Source: an uncultured Clostridia bacterium
Lineage (GTDB): Bacteria > Bacillota > Clostridia > TANB77 > CAG-508
Assembly: GCA_947626815.1 (NCBI GenBank)
Contig: CANQTN010000012.1
Span: 1-52,088, forward strand
Length of the DNA stretch: 52,088 nt
Direction: 5' to 3'
In this document: piece by piece, positions 27,934 through 36,512 of the stretch
Numbering within the stretch: the stretch's first letter is position 1
Layout of the letters: the number at the start of each line of letters is the position of its first letter
Program-made: the position numbers and the translations under genes
The notes under the pieces: generated by a model
The model's input: only the letters and a program-made list of their open reading frames with translations
What the model was told of the DNA's origin: nothing
The model's database searches: none

Positions 27934-28869
27934 ATGATAATAAATTTAGGAATGAATTGGGAAGATTTTTATAGAGACAATATAATGTCATATATTAGAT
28001 CATTACAAGCAAATCCATTTGAATTAATAATATTGATATTAGACATATCGATTGTGGTATTTTTATTATATTGTTTTTTTAAAGTAGTAAAAGGTTCTAG
28101 AGCTTGGCAATTAATTAAAGGAATTGCGTTATTGGTTATAGCAACATGGATTAGTGGTCTTTTAAATTTTAAAATATTAAATTGGATTTTAACAGGAATT
28201 ATGAATGTAGGTGTAATTGCAATTATTGTTATTTTCCAACCAGAATTAAGAAGAGGCCTAGAGCAATTAGGAACAAATAAATTAACTAAATTTTTTGGAA
28301 TTGATAAAGATGTATCAACCAAAACAAAAGAAGATATTTATAAAGTAGTAATTGCAGTAACAGAGCTTTCAAAAGCTAAAACAGGGGCATTAATTGTTTT
28401 TGAAAGAGATATAAAGATACAAGATATAATTGCTACAGGAATACCAATGAATGCAGATGTATCACCACAATTGTTAGTAAACATATTTGAACCTAAAACA
28501 CCATTACATGATGGAGCAGTTGTTATAGCAAATAATAAAATTGCAGCATCAGCATGTGTTTTACCACTTGCAAATGATAAAGATATAGCCAAAGAATTAG
28601 GAACTAGACATAGAGCTGCAATGGGTATATCAAAAGAATCAGATAGTATTGTAGTTGTCGTTTCAGAAGAAACTGGTAAAATATCTGTAGCAAAAGATGG
28701 AACATTAATTGCAGACCTTAGAGAAGATGCTTTAAGAAAAATACTAATTAATGACATAGTTACAAAAAGATTTGCCATTGAAAAGAAACAAAGAAAAGAA
28801 AAAATAAAAAAAATAAGAGAAGATATGAAAAAAATGAAAGAAGATAAAGAAAATAAAGAAAATTCATAA
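27934..28869 (+). CDS. cdaA: Membrane diadenylate cyclase CdaA
   Basis: 311 residues. Three membrane helices (about 20-105), a linker, and the DAC domain with the active-site motifs HDGAVVI (about 189) and GTRHRAAMG (about 228). It makes c-di-AMP from two ATP. The usual partner cdaR (YbbR) is not next to it; the gene is instead followed by truA. The C-terminal 30 residues are a Lys/Glu-rich helix. Confidence 0.95.
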   Translation: MIINLGMNWEDFYRDNIMSYIRSLQANPFELIILILDISIVVFLLYCFFKVVKGSRAWQLIKGIALLVIATWISGLLNFKILNWILTGIMNVGVIAIIVIFQPELRRGLEQLGTNKLTKFFGIDKDVSTKTKEDIYKVVIAVTELSKAKTGALIVFERDIKIQDIIATGIPMNADVSPQLLVNIFEPKTPLHDGAVVIANNKIAASACVLPLANDKDIAKELGTRHRAAMGISKESDSIVVVVSEETGKISVAKDGTLIADLREDALRKILINDIVTKRFAIEKKQRKEKIKKIREDMKKMKEDKENKENS

Positions 28870-28871
28870 AT

Positions 28872-28896
28872 AAAGGTCGCTTTAAAAGCGGCTTTT
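28872..28896 (+). terminator. Short hairpin between cdaA and truA
   Basis: AAGGTCGCTT and AAGCGGCTTTT form a short stem with a weak T-run; may only partly terminate. Confidence 0.5.
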
Positions 28897-28914
28897 GTTG
28901 TAAGGAGTGATGGT

Positions 28915-29660
28915 GTGAGAAATATAAAATTAGTTATTGAATATGATGGAAAAGAATTTAATCGGATGGCAAAAACAGCCAAACAAATTGAATATACAAG
29001 GTACAATAGAAAACGCAATAGAACAAATAACAGGCGAGAAAATAGAGTTAATGGCTTCTGGAAGAACAGATAGAGGAGTACATGCTTTACGGGCAAGTGG
29101 CAAATTTTAAAACTAATTCTAATATTCCTATAGAAAAATTTGCAATTGCAATAAATAGTAATTTAAAAAAGTCAATATTGATAAAATCTGCAGAAGAGGT
29201 AGATGAGAAATTTCATAGTAGACTTTCTTGCAAAAAGAAAAAATATAGATATATTATAGATAATTCAAAATATGGGAGTGCTATTTATAGAAATCTAGAA
29301 ACACATATTCCAATTAAATTAGATGTAGATAAAATGAAAAAAGCTATAAAATATTTCGAAGGTGAGCATGATTTTAAAGCATTTAAAGCAAGTGGTACAA
29401 GTTCTAAAAATAGTATTAGAACTATTTATAAGGCAGAGATAATAGAAAAAGAAGATGAAAAAATATGGATTGAATTAACAGGAAATGGTTTTTTGTATAA
29501 TATGGTAAGAATTATAGCAGGAACGTTAGTAGATGTTGGGCTAGGAAATATTGAACCAGAAAAAATTCCATTAATTATAAAAGATAAGAAAAGAGAAAAT
29601 GCAGGGAAAACTCTTCCACCACAAGGCTTATATCTAGTAACTGTAGAATATGATATATAA
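28915..29660 (+). CDS. truA: tRNA pseudouridine synthase TruA, read through two CGG +1 shifts
   Basis: 247 residues after both shifts, the normal length of TruA. GTG start behind AAGGAGTGAT. Frame 0 gives MRNIKLVIEYDGKEFN, then CGG at 28963-28965. Skipping the C gives GWQKQPNKLNIQGTIENAIEQ and the catalytic ASGRTDRGVHAL, whose Asp is the nucleophile. Then a second in-frame CGG at 29090-29092; skipping that C gives GQVANFKTNSNIP and the rest (KKKYRYII, HDFKAF, GNGFLYNMVRIIAGTL). Both restored glycines are family-conserved positions (F-x-GWQ and HA-x-GQV). This gene gives the best evidence for the CGG rule because both skips are fixed on either side by conserved motifs. It modifies U38-40 in tRNA anticodon arms. 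Confidence 0.96.
28963..28965 (+). other. In-frame CGG, +1 shift site 6 (truA, first)
   Basis: Codons aat CGG atg. Skipping C28963 restores the conserved GWQ of TruA. Confidence 0.95.
29090..29092 (+). other. In-frame CGG, +1 shift site 7 (truA, second)
   Basis: Codons tta CGG gca, in the frame set by site 6. Skipping C29090 restores the conserved HA-x-GQVANF of TruA. Confidence 0.95.
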
Positions 29661-29722
29661 TTAACAATTAATGAAAAAGTAGCATAAAATATAGTAAAAG
29701 ACTAAAAAGGGGAGAAACAGAG

Positions 29723-30196
29723 ATGAATACAATTTTACTTATATTTTTTGCATTACCAATTGCAGTTATTATTATTTCTATTGCATTACAAAAAATTTTT
29801 AAAAATCCTATACTAGTTGCTGCAATAATATTTGCAATATTTTTAATTACTACATTTATAATTGATAATTTGCAATTTTTAATTGCTGCTATTGCATATA
29901 CTATTTTGAGTTATATAACGGCTTTTTTAACTTGTGTAATATGTAGATTTATAAATTCACAAGAACAATGTATGTGTCGACTAAATAATAATGATAATAA
30001 TTCACAAGTAAATACTATTTCCTCAAATAATAATTTGTTACAAATAGCTGAGACTTCAAATGATGCACAAAATTGTGGATGTAATAATGATCAGGTTTCA
30101 GGAGTAAATGGTGTTAGTGCCAGAATTAATATAATTCCTAATAATAATGGAGATACAGGCAATATAAATGGATGTTATAGAAGAAGACGTTTTTAA
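29723..30196 (+). CDS. Small membrane protein with Asn- and Cys-rich tail, unknown
   Basis: 157 residues. Three membrane helices (about 2-22, 28-47, 55-75), then a polar tail with many Asn and CRF..CMCRLNNNDNN, QNCGCNNDQ and a basic end CYRRRRF. I do not recognise a family. AAAGGGGAG precedes the ATG. The Asn-rich tail with paired cysteines (CMC, CGC) could bind metal or form a spore-related cross-linked layer, but nothing proves it. Confidence 0.65.
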   Translation: MNTILLIFFALPIAVIIISIALQKIFKNPILVAAIIFAIFLITTFIIDNLQFLIAAIAYTILSYITAFLTCVICRFINSQEQCMCRLNNNDNNSQVNTISSNNNLLQIAETSNDAQNCGCNNDQVSGVNGVSARINIIPNNNGDTGNINGCYRRRRF

Positions 30197-30262
30197 AAAA
30201 GTTTATACTTGAAAAAATTACCAGAATATGCTATCATGTAAGATATAAAAAAAGGAGTAAAC

Positions 30263-31115
30263 ATGATAGATATATTATTAGATGCTATTATTGATAGCAT
30301 AAAATTACTTCCATTTTTATTTGTTACATATTTAATAATGGAGTATATAGAGCACAAAACTAAAGAAAAAACTAAAGAAGCGGTAAAAAAAGCAGGTAAA
30401 TACGGACCATTTATAGGAGGAATATTACGGTGCTTTTCCACAATGTGGTTTTTCTGTATCTGCTACAAATTTATATGCTGCTAGAGTAATTACGCTTGGA
30501 ACATTAATTTCAGTATATCTTTCTACATCTGATGAAATGTTACCAATTTTGTTATCTGAAGCAGTACCAATAAAAATTATTTTATCAATATTAGTAATAA
30601 AATGTTTAATAGGTATTATAGCAGGTTTTATAATAGACTTTGTTAATAGAATAAAAAACAAGAATGAAGAAGAAGAAAAAATTATAGACTTATGCGAAAA
30701 AGAGCACTGCGACTGTGAACATGGAATATTAAAATCAGCATTAAAACATACATTTAGTATTTTTTTATTTATACTTGTAGTGACAATAATTGTTAATATT
30801 GTTATGTATTTTGTAGGAGAGGAACAAATTTCAGCTTTCTTAAAAAATAGACCAATACTAGGTCCAATGATTTCATCAATTATAGGTTTAATTCCAAACT
30901 GTGCATCATCAGTAATTTTAACACAAATGTATTTAGAAAATGTTATTTCAATATCAACTATGATTGCGGGAACTTTGGTTGGAGCAGGTGTTGGTTTGGC
31001 GGTATTGTTTAAAATGAATAAGGGGATAAAACAAAATATAAAAATAATTGCACTATTGTATATAATTGGTGTTATATCAGGGGTTACATTAGAACTAATT
31101 GGATTTAAAATTTAG
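30263..31115 (+). CDS. Putative manganese transporter (ArsP_2-like, 8-10 TM), read through a CGG +1 shift
   Basis: 283 residues when shifted. Frame 0 gives DILLDAIIDSIKLLPFLFVTYLIMEYIEHK...KYGPFIGGIL, then CGG (30428-30430) and a stop 17 codons on. Skipping the C gives GAFPQCGFSVSATNLYAARVITLGTLISVYLSTSDEMLPILLSE, the highly conserved core of this family (PQCGFS, STSDE). Later an acidic-cysteine loop (LCEKEHCDCEHG) and GLIPNCASSVILTQMYLE repeat the motif in inverted topology. Members are annotated as 10-TM putative manganese transporters and often lie near manganese riboswitches; none was seen here. Function rests on family naming. Confidence 0.88.
30428..30430 (+). other. In-frame CGG, +1 shift site 8 (Mn transporter)
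   Basis: Codons tta CGG tgc. Skipping C30428 restores GG-x-L-G-A-x-PQCGFS of the transporter family. Confidence 0.92.
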
Positions 31116-31126
31116 AAATTAATTAA

Positions 31127-31168
31127 AAAATTTTAGCATAATAAAGTTCTATTATGCTAAAATTTTTT
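31127..31168. terminator. Bidirectional terminator between Mn transporter and aspS
   Basis: AAAATTTTAGCATAATA pairs with its complement; A-run on one side, T-run on the other. Confidence 0.85.
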
Positions 31169-31178
31169 GAATTATAAT

Positions 31179-32921
31179 TTATAGTAACTGAATGTGTACA
31201 TCTCTTAATTGTTCACGTTTTACTTGGCTTGGTGCACCCATCATCAAATCTTGAGCTTTACTATTTAATGGGAATGCAATTACTTCACGGATACTATCAG
31301 AATCTGTTAATAACATAAGCATTCTATCAATTCCTGGTGCAATACCACTATGAGGTGGAGCACCAAATTGAAAGGCATTATATAGAGCTCCAAATTTGGA
31401 TTTTACTTCTTCTTCAGTATATCCAGCCATAGTAAATGCTTTAAGCATTATTTCAATATTATGATTTCTAACTGCACCAGAAGAAAGTTCAACACCATTT
31501 AAGACAAGATCATATTGATATGCTAAAATTTCTAGTGGATTTTTATTATTTAAGGCATCTAAGCCACCTTGAGGCATAGAGAATGGATTATGGCTAAAAG
31601 CAAGTTTTCCTTGTTCATCTTGTTCAAACATTGGAAAATCTACTATCCATGCAAAAGAAAATACATCTTTATCAATTAAATCTAACCTATTAGCAAGTTC
31701 AGAACGTATTTGTCCAGAAAGCTCTGTAGCTCTGTTTTCGTTATCTGCAATAAAGAAAATAGTATCTTCTTTTTCTAAATCAGCTAATTTTAATAAATCT
31801 TTTTTCAAATTATCAGGTATAAATTTGTCAATAGGACCTTTAAAACTCAAATCTTCTTGAACCTCTAAATATCCAAGACCGCCCATTCCAATACTGATGG
31901 CATATTGTAGCATTTTTTCATGAAATCCTTTAGAAAGATGACCTTTTACTTTAATTGCTCTAACTGTTCTATCAATAAATGGTTTAAAAGTACATTTTTT
32001 AAAGAAATCAGATAAATCAATTATATAAAGTGGATTTCTTAAATCAGGTTTATCAGTTCCATATTTAACCATAGATTCTTTATATGGAATTCTAGGGAAA
32101 GGATATTTAACAATTTTTTTATTAGAAAATTCTTTAAAAGTATTATACATAACAGGTTCAATAGCTGCAAAAACATCTTCTTGTGTACTATATGCCATTT
32201 CCATATCTAATTGATAAAATTCACCAGGGGCTCTATCAGCTCTTGCGTCTTCATCTCTAAAGCATGGTGCAATTTGAAAATATTTATCAATGCCAGAAAC
32301 CATAAGTAATTGTTTAAATTGCTGTGGTGCTTGTGGTAAGGCATAAAAGCTACCTGGATGTAATCTACTTGGAACTAAGTAGTCTCTTGCACCTTCAGGG
32401 GAAGAACTAGTTAAAATAGGAGTTTGAACTTCTAAAAAACCTTGTTCAATCATTTGTTTTCTTAAAAATTGTATAACTTGTGCTCTTAATATTAAATTGT
32501 TTTTTAGTCTGTCATTTCTTAAATCTAGAAAACGATATTGAAGTCTTAAATCTTCTCTAATGTCTTGATTAGTATTTATTTCAAAAGGTAAGTTTTTAGT
32601 TCTTTTGTTTAAAATAGTGATTTCTTCTATACGTATCTCAACTAATCCAGTTTTTAATTTAGGATTAACAGTTTCTTCATCTCTTTTTTTTACTTCTCCA
32701 TATACACTAACACAAGATTCGATAGGAATGTGAGAAGCAAAATCTACATCATTTTCATTACTTGAAGTAACTACTTGTGTAATTCCATACATATCTCTAA
32801 TGTCTAGAAAAACTAAACCACCTAAATCACGAATTGTTTGGACAAAGCCAGCAATTCTAACTTTTTTTCCAACATCATCTAAACTGATGTCATTACAAGA
32901 ACATGTTCTGTATTCATTCAT
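31179..32921 (-). CDS. aspS: Aspartyl-tRNA synthetase
   Basis: 580 residues, bacterial type. OB anticodon domain (VRIAGFVQTIRDLGGLVFLDIRD), class II motifs (FLEVQTPILTSSSPEGARDYLVPSR; CFRDEDARADRAPGEFYQLDMEM; GIAPGIDRMLMLL), and a GAD insertion in the middle. The gene lies behind a T-box leader whose specifier region has an Asn and no Asp codon, so the enzyme may be the non-discriminating type that also makes Asp-tRNA(Asn). Confidence 0.97.
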   Translation of the reverse strand: MNEYRTCSCNDISLDDVGKKVRIAGFVQTIRDLGGLVFLDIRDMYGITQVVTSSNENDVDFASHIPIESCVSVYGEVKKRDEETVNPKLKTGLVEIRIEEITILNKRTKNLPFEINTNQDIREDLRLQYRFLDLRNDRLKNNLILRAQVIQFLRKQMIEQGFLEVQTPILTSSSPEGARDYLVPSRLHPGSFYALPQAPQQFKQLLMVSGIDKYFQIAPCFRDEDARADRAPGEFYQLDMEMAYSTQEDVFAAIEPVMYNTFKEFSNKKIVKYPFPRIPYKESMVKYGTDKPDLRNPLYIIDLSDFFKKCTFKPFIDRTVRAIKVKGHLSKGFHEKMLQYAISIGMGGLGYLEVQEDLSFKGPIDKFIPDNLKKDLLKLADLEKEDTIFFIADNENRATELSGQIRSELANRLDLIDKDVFSFAWIVDFPMFEQDEQGKLAFSHNPFSMPQGGLDALNNKNPLEILAYQYDLVLNGVELSSGAVRNHNIEIMLKAFTMAGYTEEEVKSKFGALYNAFQFGAPPHSGIAPGIDRMLMLLTDSDSIREVIAFPLNSKAQDLMMGAPSQVKREQLRDVHIQLL

Positions 32922-32980
32922 TTTTAAATCCTCCTAATTTTATTTTTTATGTTTTTGAAAGTTAGATGTGGGCAAAACAT

Positions 32981-33315
32981 AAAAAAAACGCCCATTGCAA
33001 AATGCAGGGACGAAATAACTTCCGCGGTGCCACCCAGCTTGAAAATCGTAAAAATTTTCCACTTTTTTTATACTCTAGTAAAGTTATCTATCTATCTATG
33101 ACAGATGACTTGACGTAGAGGATAATTATACGAAACATAGTTTTTCTTAATAATTTATTGTTTAGAAAATTTTAGTTCCGTTTTTAAAATTACTCCAATG
33201 TGTTTCACATTTTTAGGTTGAACTTTGAAGGGCTTTCAGCCTATGACCCTTTTCTCTTTTAAGTAACTTCTAAAAAGCTTTCATTGTACAGACGTAATTG
33301 ATATTTATATTAGTA
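32981..33315 (-). promoter_or_regulatory. T-box riboswitch leader of aspS
   Basis: The T-box core GGGTGGCACCGCGG lies on the minus strand at 33035-33022, followed by an intrinsic terminator (33012-32981, T-run at its end). Upstream is a stem I candidate closed by AAGTTACT and AGTAATTT with the typical TTGGAGT after it. Between stem I and the core lies a copy of repeat A (33066-33186), in the place of the usual stem II/III region. Uncharged tRNA pairing lets transcription continue into aspS. Confidence 0.9.
33066..33186. repeat. Repeat A copy inside the aspS T-box
   Basis: Aligns along its whole length with the copy at 23163-23286. Outer stem changed from TTCTA/TAGAA to CTCTA/TAGAG, a paired change. 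Second hairpin keeps AGAAAATTTTAGTTCCG against CGAAACATAGTTTTTCT. Confidence 0.7.
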
Positions 33316-33321
33316 TCTTTT

Positions 33322-33350
33322 ATTTTATACAGTATTTGCAAATTTGTCAA
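33322..33350 (-). promoter_or_regulatory. aspS promoter
   Basis: Minus strand TTGACA (33350-33345) and TAAAAT (33327-33322) with a 17-base spacer; predicts a leader of about 390 bases before the start codon. Confidence 0.8.
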
Positions 33351-33378
33351 GCTTTATGCTAAATAATGTTAATTTATA

Positions 33379-33587
33379 GTAACAATTCACTGGTCAATGG
33401 TACGAATGGTCAAGGATAATATATTATTTATGCAGTAACAATTCGGGGGGACCAGCAAAGTACAGAGTGTTAATAAAATTTTATAATTTATTATAAAATT
33501 TTATGTACAATCTGTATGCAGTTGGGAGTTACAAATAAATAATATATTATCCTTGACCATTCGTACCATTGACCAGTGAATTGTTAC
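33379..33587. repeat. Repeat B copy 2 (long palindrome)
   Basis: 209 bases with arms of 52 bases (33379-33430 and 33536-33587) that are exactly complementary. Core as in copy 1. It lies upstream of the aspS promoter and before the Spo0E-like gene. Confidence 0.9.
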
Positions 33588-33733
33588 AATTTATATTATC
33601 ATTTAGAGCTTGATGTGTTTTTTACGAATGAAAAATAATTTACTATATAATAAAACTTGACATATAAAAACAAAATAAGATATAAAGTATAAAAAAGAAT
33701 AAATTAACCAAAATAATAAAGAGAGGTGAATAT

Positions 33734-33874
33734 ATGGGAAATTTGAGTGAGGAAATAGAAAAAAAATTAAAAAAGATAGAAGAAATGATAATTAATGATG
33801 AGGAAAAACAAAAAATAGATATAGAAAGAAATAAATTGGATAAGATGTTAAAAAATTACTTGAAGGATATGTAG
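33734..33874 (+). CDS. Spo0E-like small protein
   Basis: 46 residues, two amphipathic helices (SEEIEKKLKKIEEMI and DIERNKLDKMLKNYL). This is the size and shape of Spo0E-family aspartyl-phosphate phosphatases, which have an S-x-x-LD signature in helix 2; here it reads ERNKLD, with Ser replaced. Behind AGAGGTGAA. Such proteins dephosphorylate Spo0A~P and delay sporulation. Because the signature Ser is missing the call is tentative; it could be any short coiled coil. Confidence 0.5.
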   Translation: MGNLSEEIEKKLKKIEEMIINDEEKQKIDIERNKLDKMLKNYLKDM

Positions 33875-33965
33875 AAGTATACTACCATAAATAACGAACA
33901 TAATTCATTTATACAAAAAACAAAATTTGATAATATAAAAGAAAATAAAGAATAGGTGGTATATA

Positions 33966-34292
33966 ATGAGAAAAGCAAGCATAATAAAAATAGGGAGAAA
34001 TTTACAAGCAATAAGAAAAAGTAATGGATATACACAAGAAAAATTAGCAGAAAAAGTGGAAGTATCTGTACGATATATAAGTGATATTGAGCAAGATAGA
34101 GCAAAACCATCTTATGAAGTTTTAGTTCGTATTTGTAATTTATTTGAAGTTACTTTAGATGAGATATTTAGTGAGTATTTAAAAGTAAGAGAAAATAAAA
34201 GTTTAGAATATTCTTTGGCAGGATATAATAAGCTATCAAAAGCAGATAAAAATACAATAGACCATTTAATAACATATTTTAATAAGAAATAA
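33966..34292 (+). CDS. XRE-family HTH regulator
   Basis: 108 residues. HTH_3 domain at about 9-65 (GRNLQAIRKSNGYTQEKLAEKVEVSVRYISDIEQDRAKPSYEVLVRICNLFEVTLDEIF), then a short helical tail (YNKLSKADKNTIDHLITYF). DNA target unknown; the gene stands alone between a Spo0E-like ORF and uvrC. ATAGGTGGTAT upstream of the ATG. Confidence 0.9.
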   Translation: MRKASIIKIGRNLQAIRKSNGYTQEKLAEKVEVSVRYISDIEQDRAKPSYEVLVRICNLFEVTLDEIFSEYLKVRENKSLEYSLAGYNKLSKADKNTIDHLITYFNKK

Positions 34293-34297
34293 AAATA

Positions 34298-34338
34298 AAA
34301 AACATATATAAACTTAAAAAATTTATATATGTTTTTTA
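34298..34338 (+). terminator. Terminator after the XRE gene
   Basis: AAAAACATATATAAA pairs with TTTATATATGTTTTT. Confidence 0.8.
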
Positions 34339-34405
34339 TTTTGTAGTGAAATATTTATAAATAGGTGTTATAATAAAGATATAGTATGTTATACAAGGAG
34401 TAGAT

Positions 34406-36190
34406 ATGTTTAGCATTGAAGCAGAATTAAAAAAATTACCTAACAAACCTGGAGTATATATAATGAAGGACAAAAATGATAACATAATTTATGTAGGAAA
34501 AGCAATATCATTGAAGAATAGAGTTAGGCAATATTTTAGGAAAAATAATAAAACTGCAAGAATTGAAAAAATGGTAAGTTTAATAGATCATTTTGAATAT
34601 ATTGTGGTAGACAATGAAGCAGAAGCATTGATTTTGGAATGTAATTTAATAAAAAAGAATAGACCAAAATTTAATGTTTTATTAAAAGATGACAAAACTT
34701 ATCCATATATAAAAATTGATTTAAAATCAGATTATCCAGGAGTTTTTATAACAAGAAAAATTGTGAATGATGGTTCAAAATATTTTGGTCCATATGCTAA
34801 TCCAGGTGCAGCAAAAGAAATGGTAAATTTTATAAAAGAGAGATATAAAATTCGTCAATGTAGGAATTTAAAACAAAGAGATAGAGCTTGTTTAAATTAT
34901 CATATAAATAAATGCTTTGCACCATGTATGGGATATATATCTAAAGAAGAATATAGAGAACAAATAGAAGAAATTATGGATTTATTAGAAGGAAAAATAG
35001 GAAAAGTAGTAAAAGATTTAGAACAGCAAATGGAAGAAGCGTCAAAAAAATTAGATTTTGAAAAGGCAGCATATATAAGAGATAAATTACAGGCAATTGG
35101 AAGAGTATCAGAAAAGCAAAAGGTATCTAATATTTCAGAGAATAGTATTGATGTAATTGGAATTGCAAAATCAAAGATGCAGGTATGTATTGAGATTTTT
35201 TTTGTACGAGGCAGTAAAATGATAGGTAGAGAGCATTACTTCTATTCAGACTTAAAAGATATGGAAGACAAAGAAATTTTATCAGGTTTTATAAAGCAAT
35301 TTTATTTAGATAATCCTAATATACCAAGTAAAATTATGATAAGGGAAGAAATAGAAGATAAAGAAACAATAGAGCAGTGGTTATCCACTTTATTGGGAAA
35401 GAAAGTGGAAATAAAAACACCTAAAAAGGGTGAAAAGCTACGTTTTGTAGAAATGGCAGAAATGAATAGTAAAGTAACATTAGAAAACAAAGAAAAAGAC
35501 AAAAATGAAATTTTAATGGAACTAAAAAAGGTTTTAAAATTGGATAAATTACCAAGAAAAATTGAAACTTTTGATATTTCTAATATTTCAGGAGAGTATA
35601 TGGTTGCAGGAATGTGTGTTATGCAAGATGGGATAATAAAAAAGAATTTATCTAGAAGATTTAAGATAAAGACAGTATTTACTCAAGATGATCCAAGATG
35701 TATGGAAGAAGTAATTATGAGAAGATTAAAGCAATCTATTGAAAATCCTAATGGAGGCTTTGGAACTTTGCCAGATGTTATTTTTGCAGATGGAGGTATT
35801 ACTCAAATTAGAGCAATTCAAAATGCTATAAAAAAAGTAGATAAAAATTTGAATATACCTGTGTTTGGAATGGTAAAAAATGATAAACATCAAACAAGAG
35901 CTTTAATGGATGAAAATAGAAAAGAATTGGAAATATCACAAGTACTAATGAATGTAATTACTAATTTTCAAGATACGGTGCATGATACAGCAATAACTTA
36001 TCATAGAAAGTTACGAGATAAACAAATTACTAAATCAGAACTAGATGATATAGAAGGAATAGGAGAAGTGAAGAAAAAAGCTTTATTAAAGCATTTTGGT
36101 AGTGTAGCCAAAATAAAAGAAGCAAGTATTGAAGAGTTGATGCAAGTAAAAGGAATAAGTAAAGAAATTGCTGAAAAAATTATAAAATAA
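34406..36190 (+). CDS. uvrC: Excinuclease ABC subunit C
   Basis: 594 residues. GIY-YIG domain (PNKPGVYIMKDKNDNIIYVGKA), UvrB-binding UVR motif (AAYIRDKLQAIG), RNase-H-like endonuclease half (FDISNISGEYMVAGMCVMQDG, DVIFADGGITQIRA) and C-terminal helix-hairpin-helix pair (GIGEVKKKALLKHFGS, VKGISKEIAEKI). It makes both incisions in nucleotide excision repair with UvrAB, which are not in this window. Confidence 0.96.
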   Translation: MFSIEAELKKLPNKPGVYIMKDKNDNIIYVGKAISLKNRVRQYFRKNNKTARIEKMVSLIDHFEYIVVDNEAEALILECNLIKKNRPKFNVLLKDDKTYPYIKIDLKSDYPGVFITRKIVNDGSKYFGPYANPGAAKEMVNFIKERYKIRQCRNLKQRDRACLNYHINKCFAPCMGYISKEEYREQIEEIMDLLEGKIGKVVKDLEQQMEEASKKLDFEKAAYIRDKLQAIGRVSEKQKVSNISENSIDVIGIAKSKMQVCIEIFFVRGSKMIGREHYFYSDLKDMEDKEILSGFIKQFYLDNPNIPSKIMIREEIEDKETIEQWLSTLLGKKVEIKTPKKGEKLRFVEMAEMNSKVTLENKEKDKNEILMELKKVLKLDKLPRKIETFDISNISGEYMVAGMCVMQDGIIKKNLSRRFKIKTVFTQDDPRCMEEVIMRRLKQSIENPNGGFGTLPDVIFADGGITQIRAIQNAIKKVDKNLNIPVFGMVKNDKHQTRALMDENRKELEISQVLMNVITNFQDTVHDTAITYHRKLRDKQITKSELDDIEGIGEVKKKALLKHFGSVAKIKEASIEELMQVKGISKEIAEKIIK

Positions 36191-36211
36191 CAGAATTAAC
36201 ATTTTCTAAAG

Positions 36212-36420
36212 GTAACAGTTAACTGGTCAATAATACAAATGGTTAATGATAATATATTATTTATTTGTAACTCCCAGTTGCATACAGGTTGTATCTAAAA
36301 TTTTATAATAAATTATAAAATTTTATTAACAAGCTGTACTTTGCTGGTTCCCCCGAATTGTTACTGCATAAATAATATATTATCATTAACCATTTGTATT
36401 ATTGACCAGTTAACTGTAAC
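36212..36420. repeat. Repeat B copy 3 (long palindrome, core inverted)
   Basis: 209 bases, arms of about 52 bases with one mismatch at the tip. The core is reversed relative to copies 1 and 2. It begins 22 bases after the uvrC stop; the tail of repeat A (AGAATTAACATTTTCTAAA, 36192-36210) adjoins it. Confidence 0.9.
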
Positions 36421-36423
36421 AAT

Positions 36424-36457
36424 AAAAGTCAAGAGGGATTAGTCCCTCTTGACTTTT
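36424..36457. terminator. Perfect bidirectional terminator
   Basis: 15-bp stem AAAAGTCAAGAGGGA with its complement, 4-base loop. It ends the small minus-strand transcript from 36680 and could also act for uvrC. Confidence 0.9.
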
Positions 36458-36512
36458 GCGTACTTGTTGTGCCCTGGAATGGTATTTATGAAAAATCCGG
36501 GGCAAATCCTAC

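Noticed and set aside
28915..29660. truA, comEC, htrA, bofA, yunB and others as ordinary frameshifted pseudogenes or assembly errors
   Set aside because: All breaks have the same form (an extra C before GG making an in-frame CGG), conserved domains are intact on both sides, and no other type of frameshift is found in recognised genes. Raw reads would still be needed to exclude a systematic artefact.
33379..33587. Repeat B as part of a CRISPR array or as rRNA/tRNA remnant
   Set aside because: Single long palindromes far apart, no direct-repeat/spacer pattern, no similarity to rRNA or tRNA.
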